Assembly: GCA_028281825.1 (NCBI GenBank) | Contig: JANQJC010000099.1 | Span: forward strand, 1 to 64,000 | Direction of reading: 5' to 3' | Source of the DNA: Flavobacteriales bacterium | Lineage (GTDB): Bacteria; Bacteroidota; Bacteroidia; JANQJC01 | Length of the DNA: 64,000 nucleotides | Shown: positions 62,724 through 64,000 of the stretch, in pieces | Layout: each line of letters begins with the position of its first letter | Position numbering within the stretch: position 1 is the stretch's first letter | Position numbers and translations under genes: made by a program | Notes under the pieces: model-generated | Seen by the model: only the letters and a program-made list of their open reading frames with translations | Databases searched by the model: none | What the model was told of the DNA's origin: nothing

Positions 62724-64000
62724 ATGAAAACATTAAATACTTTTAGATTAATGTTTTTAGCAATCGTTGGAGGTTGCTTAATGACTACTTCGGTATCAGC
62801 TCAGAATGTTGGTGTAGGTAGTTCTACTCCAAGTGAGAAGTTGGATGTTAACGGCGCAATCAGGGTGGGCAATACAGCAGGTAATAATGCTGGTAGCATC
62901 AGATACGTTTCTGGAACTCAGAAATTTCAAATTAATGTAGGTGGTTCCTGGTACGATATCGCAACTGGAAACTTGGCTTACATCAATAACTTCAATTACG
63001 ATGCCATGACAAACAGGTTAAGTATCACTGAGGGTTCTACTGTTCACACAGTTGATTTGAGTGATTTGCAAGACAATACTGATAACCAAGTGTTGACATT
63101 GAGTGCAAACGTCCTATCAATTGAAGATGGTAATAGTGTAAACCTAGCGGGATATCTGGATAATACGGATAACCAAACGATAAGCTATAATGCAACTACT
63201 AATGTGATTACACTTCAAAATGGTGGAACAGTGGACCTAAGTGATTTGCAGGACAATACAGATGACCAAAACATTTCTCTAAGTGGTAATAACCTATCAA
63301 TAGAGAATGGAAACAGTGTGAGTTTAGCTGCTTATTTAGATAACACCGACAATCAAACGTTAGGATACAATGCTGGTACCAACACTTTAACTCTTTCAAA
63401 TGGTGGCTCGGTTGACCTAAGTGATTTGGAAGACAATACAGACGACCAAACGCTATCAATCAGCGCTAATAGGCTATACATAGAGAGTGGTAATAACGTA
63501 GACCTGAATCCTTATTTGGACAACACCGATAACCAAACGTTGAGCTACAATGCAGGAACCAATGTGATAACCCTGACCAATGGCGGCTCTATTAACTTGA
63601 GTGACCTTCAGGATAACACAGATGACCAGACCCTACAGGAAGTTTATGATGTGAACGGAAATAGTGTGCAACTAAATCCTACTATTGGTGATATCAGGTT
63701 TTACAAAACAGGAACTGAAATATTAACCTTAAGTCAAGGAACCGGTGCATTAGGTATCGGCACATCGTCTCCTACAGCTAAGCTTCAGGTCGAAGAGACC
63801 TACACAGGTACGCTTGCTGAGATGGGTAGGTTTGTGCACAACCGTTCTGATATAACTGATGCTGATGAGGGCGGTTATATCTCTATGAAGGTAGTAGATA
63901 GCAATAATGGTGGGGCAAACTTTGACCACGCCAGGATTTCATGGAGAAACAATGGCACTGGTGCTGATGAAAATGAAGGTGAACTTGGATTTTGGACGGC
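62724..64000 (+). CDS. Repeat-containing surface fibre-like protein, partial (runs off the window)
   Basis: ATG 62724 opens a frame with no stop to base 64000 (425 codons seen). Signal peptide KTLNTFRLMFLAIVGGCLMTTSVSAQ, then a short lead (NVGVGSSTPSEKLDVNGAIRVGN), typical of Bacteroidota and phage tail-fibre-like proteins. Residues 117-296 are three 60-residue units, each of two half-units starting DNTDNQ or DNTDDQ (29 and 31 residues). After them a second GIGTSSPTAKLQVEE motif precedes a new domain. Such proteins are usually trimeric beta-fibres and often end in an S74-type chaperone domain, which would lie beyond the window. Likely exported and surface-exposed. Confidence 0.85.
   Translation, partial: MKTLNTFRLMFLAIVGGCLMTTSVSAQNVGVGSSTPSEKLDVNGAIRVGNTAGNNAGSIRYVSGTQKFQINVGGSWYDIATGNLAYINNFNYDAMTNRLSITEGSTVHTVDLSDLQDNTDNQVLTLSANVLSIEDGNSVNLAGYLDNTDNQTISYNATTNVITLQNGGTVDLSDLQDNTDDQNISLSGNNLSIENGNSVSLAAYLDNTDNQTLGYNAGTNTLTLSNGGSVDLSDLEDNTDDQTLSISANRLYIESGNNVDLNPYLDNTDNQTLSYNAGTNVITLTNGGSINLSDLQDNTDDQTLQEVYDVNGNSVQLNPTIGDIRFYKTGTEILTLSQGTGALGIGTSSPTAKLQVEETYTGTLAEMGRFVHNRSDITDADEGGYISMKVVDSNNGGANFDHARISWRNNGTGADENEGELGFWT
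63072..63611 (+). repeat. Three tandem 180-bp coding repeats
   Basis: The codons for DNTDNQ recur with exact 180-base spacing from 63072, with a DNTD half-repeat inside each unit; the unit following at 63612 is only partial. Diverged at nucleotide level but in-frame, so this is protein-coding repetition rather than a CRISPR or satellite. Confidence 0.8.

Noticed and set aside
63208-63459. Minus-strand ORF across the DNTD repeats
   Set aside because: It is the complement of in-frame coding repeats of the plus-strand fibre gene; periodic sequence keeps the reverse frame open.
63072-63611. CRISPR-like regular repeats
   Set aside because: Units are 180 bp, diverged at nucleotide level and kept in reading frame, so they are protein repeats.

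Overview
The window is a compact chromosomal segment of a Bacteroidota bacterium, most likely Cytophagales-like. Supporting evidence: a complete gldK-gldL-gldM-gldN type IX secretion (T9SS) and gliding core with an adjacent PorP/SprF protein, three secreted proteins with recognisable or probable T9SS C-terminal sorting domains, Bacteroidota-specific families (DUF2027-Smr, DUF4920, DUF2279, GH3-like adenylating enzyme), and repeated promoter -7 elements of the TAnnTTTG type. Species cannot be fixed from sequence alone. No rRNA, CRISPR array, prophage or insertion sequence was seen.

Layout. 0-6 kb: PolX-family protein, GH3-family enzyme, secreted or membrane unknowns and DUF2027-Smr. 6.1-6.5 kb: RNase P RNA with promoter and terminator. 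6.7-15.3 kb: PhoD-type T9SS substrate, SiaB-like kinase, NhaC antiporter, DUF4920 lipoprotein, a decayed mscL relic, WD40 protein, SDR reductase, then an ECF sigma factor with a membrane protein whose outer domain resembles the GldM C-terminus. 15.3-18.6 kb: methyltransferase and a large secreted unknown, divergently transcribed. 18.6-25.6 kb (minus): purH-mreB-mreC-mreD-mrdA-rodA, the elongasome operon behind a purine gene. 25.8-30 kb: ABC permease, gpmI and a choice-of-anchor-L T9SS substrate. 30.2-37 kb (plus): miaB, a sigma-54 activator, a 48-codon ORF between two related palindromes, lptE, a TPR gene, secG and groES-groEL.

37-45.4 kb: a MurG-like glycosyltransferase converges on a long minus-strand run coaX-OMP-TPR-lptC-small membrane protein-CorC-response regulator-histidine kinase. 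45.5-46.9 kb: tRNA-Phe followed by an AT-rich two-gene cassette (PemK/MazF-like protein plus an unrecognised helical protein). 47-50 kb: phosphodiesterase-like secreted protein, a small membrane protein and a Cys-rich lipoprotein-histidine kinase pair. 50-60 kb: topA, a ureohydrolase-fold protein with a damaged metal site, porP and gldKLMN. 60-64 kb: a T9SS-type surface protein, a gene-poor AT-rich spacer and the 5' part of a repeat-built fibre protein running off the window.

Themes: envelope biogenesis (Mre/Rod, LptC, LptE, SecG), T9SS machinery and cargo, and signalling. The most intriguing parts are the ECF sigma/GldM-like pair, the degenerate ureohydrolase beside the T9SS core, the PolX protein with a lost polymerase triad but intact PHP site, the MazF-like cassette, the palindrome-bracketed small ORF running into lptE, and the mscL relic. 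Homology calls are from reading motifs by eye; no database search was run.
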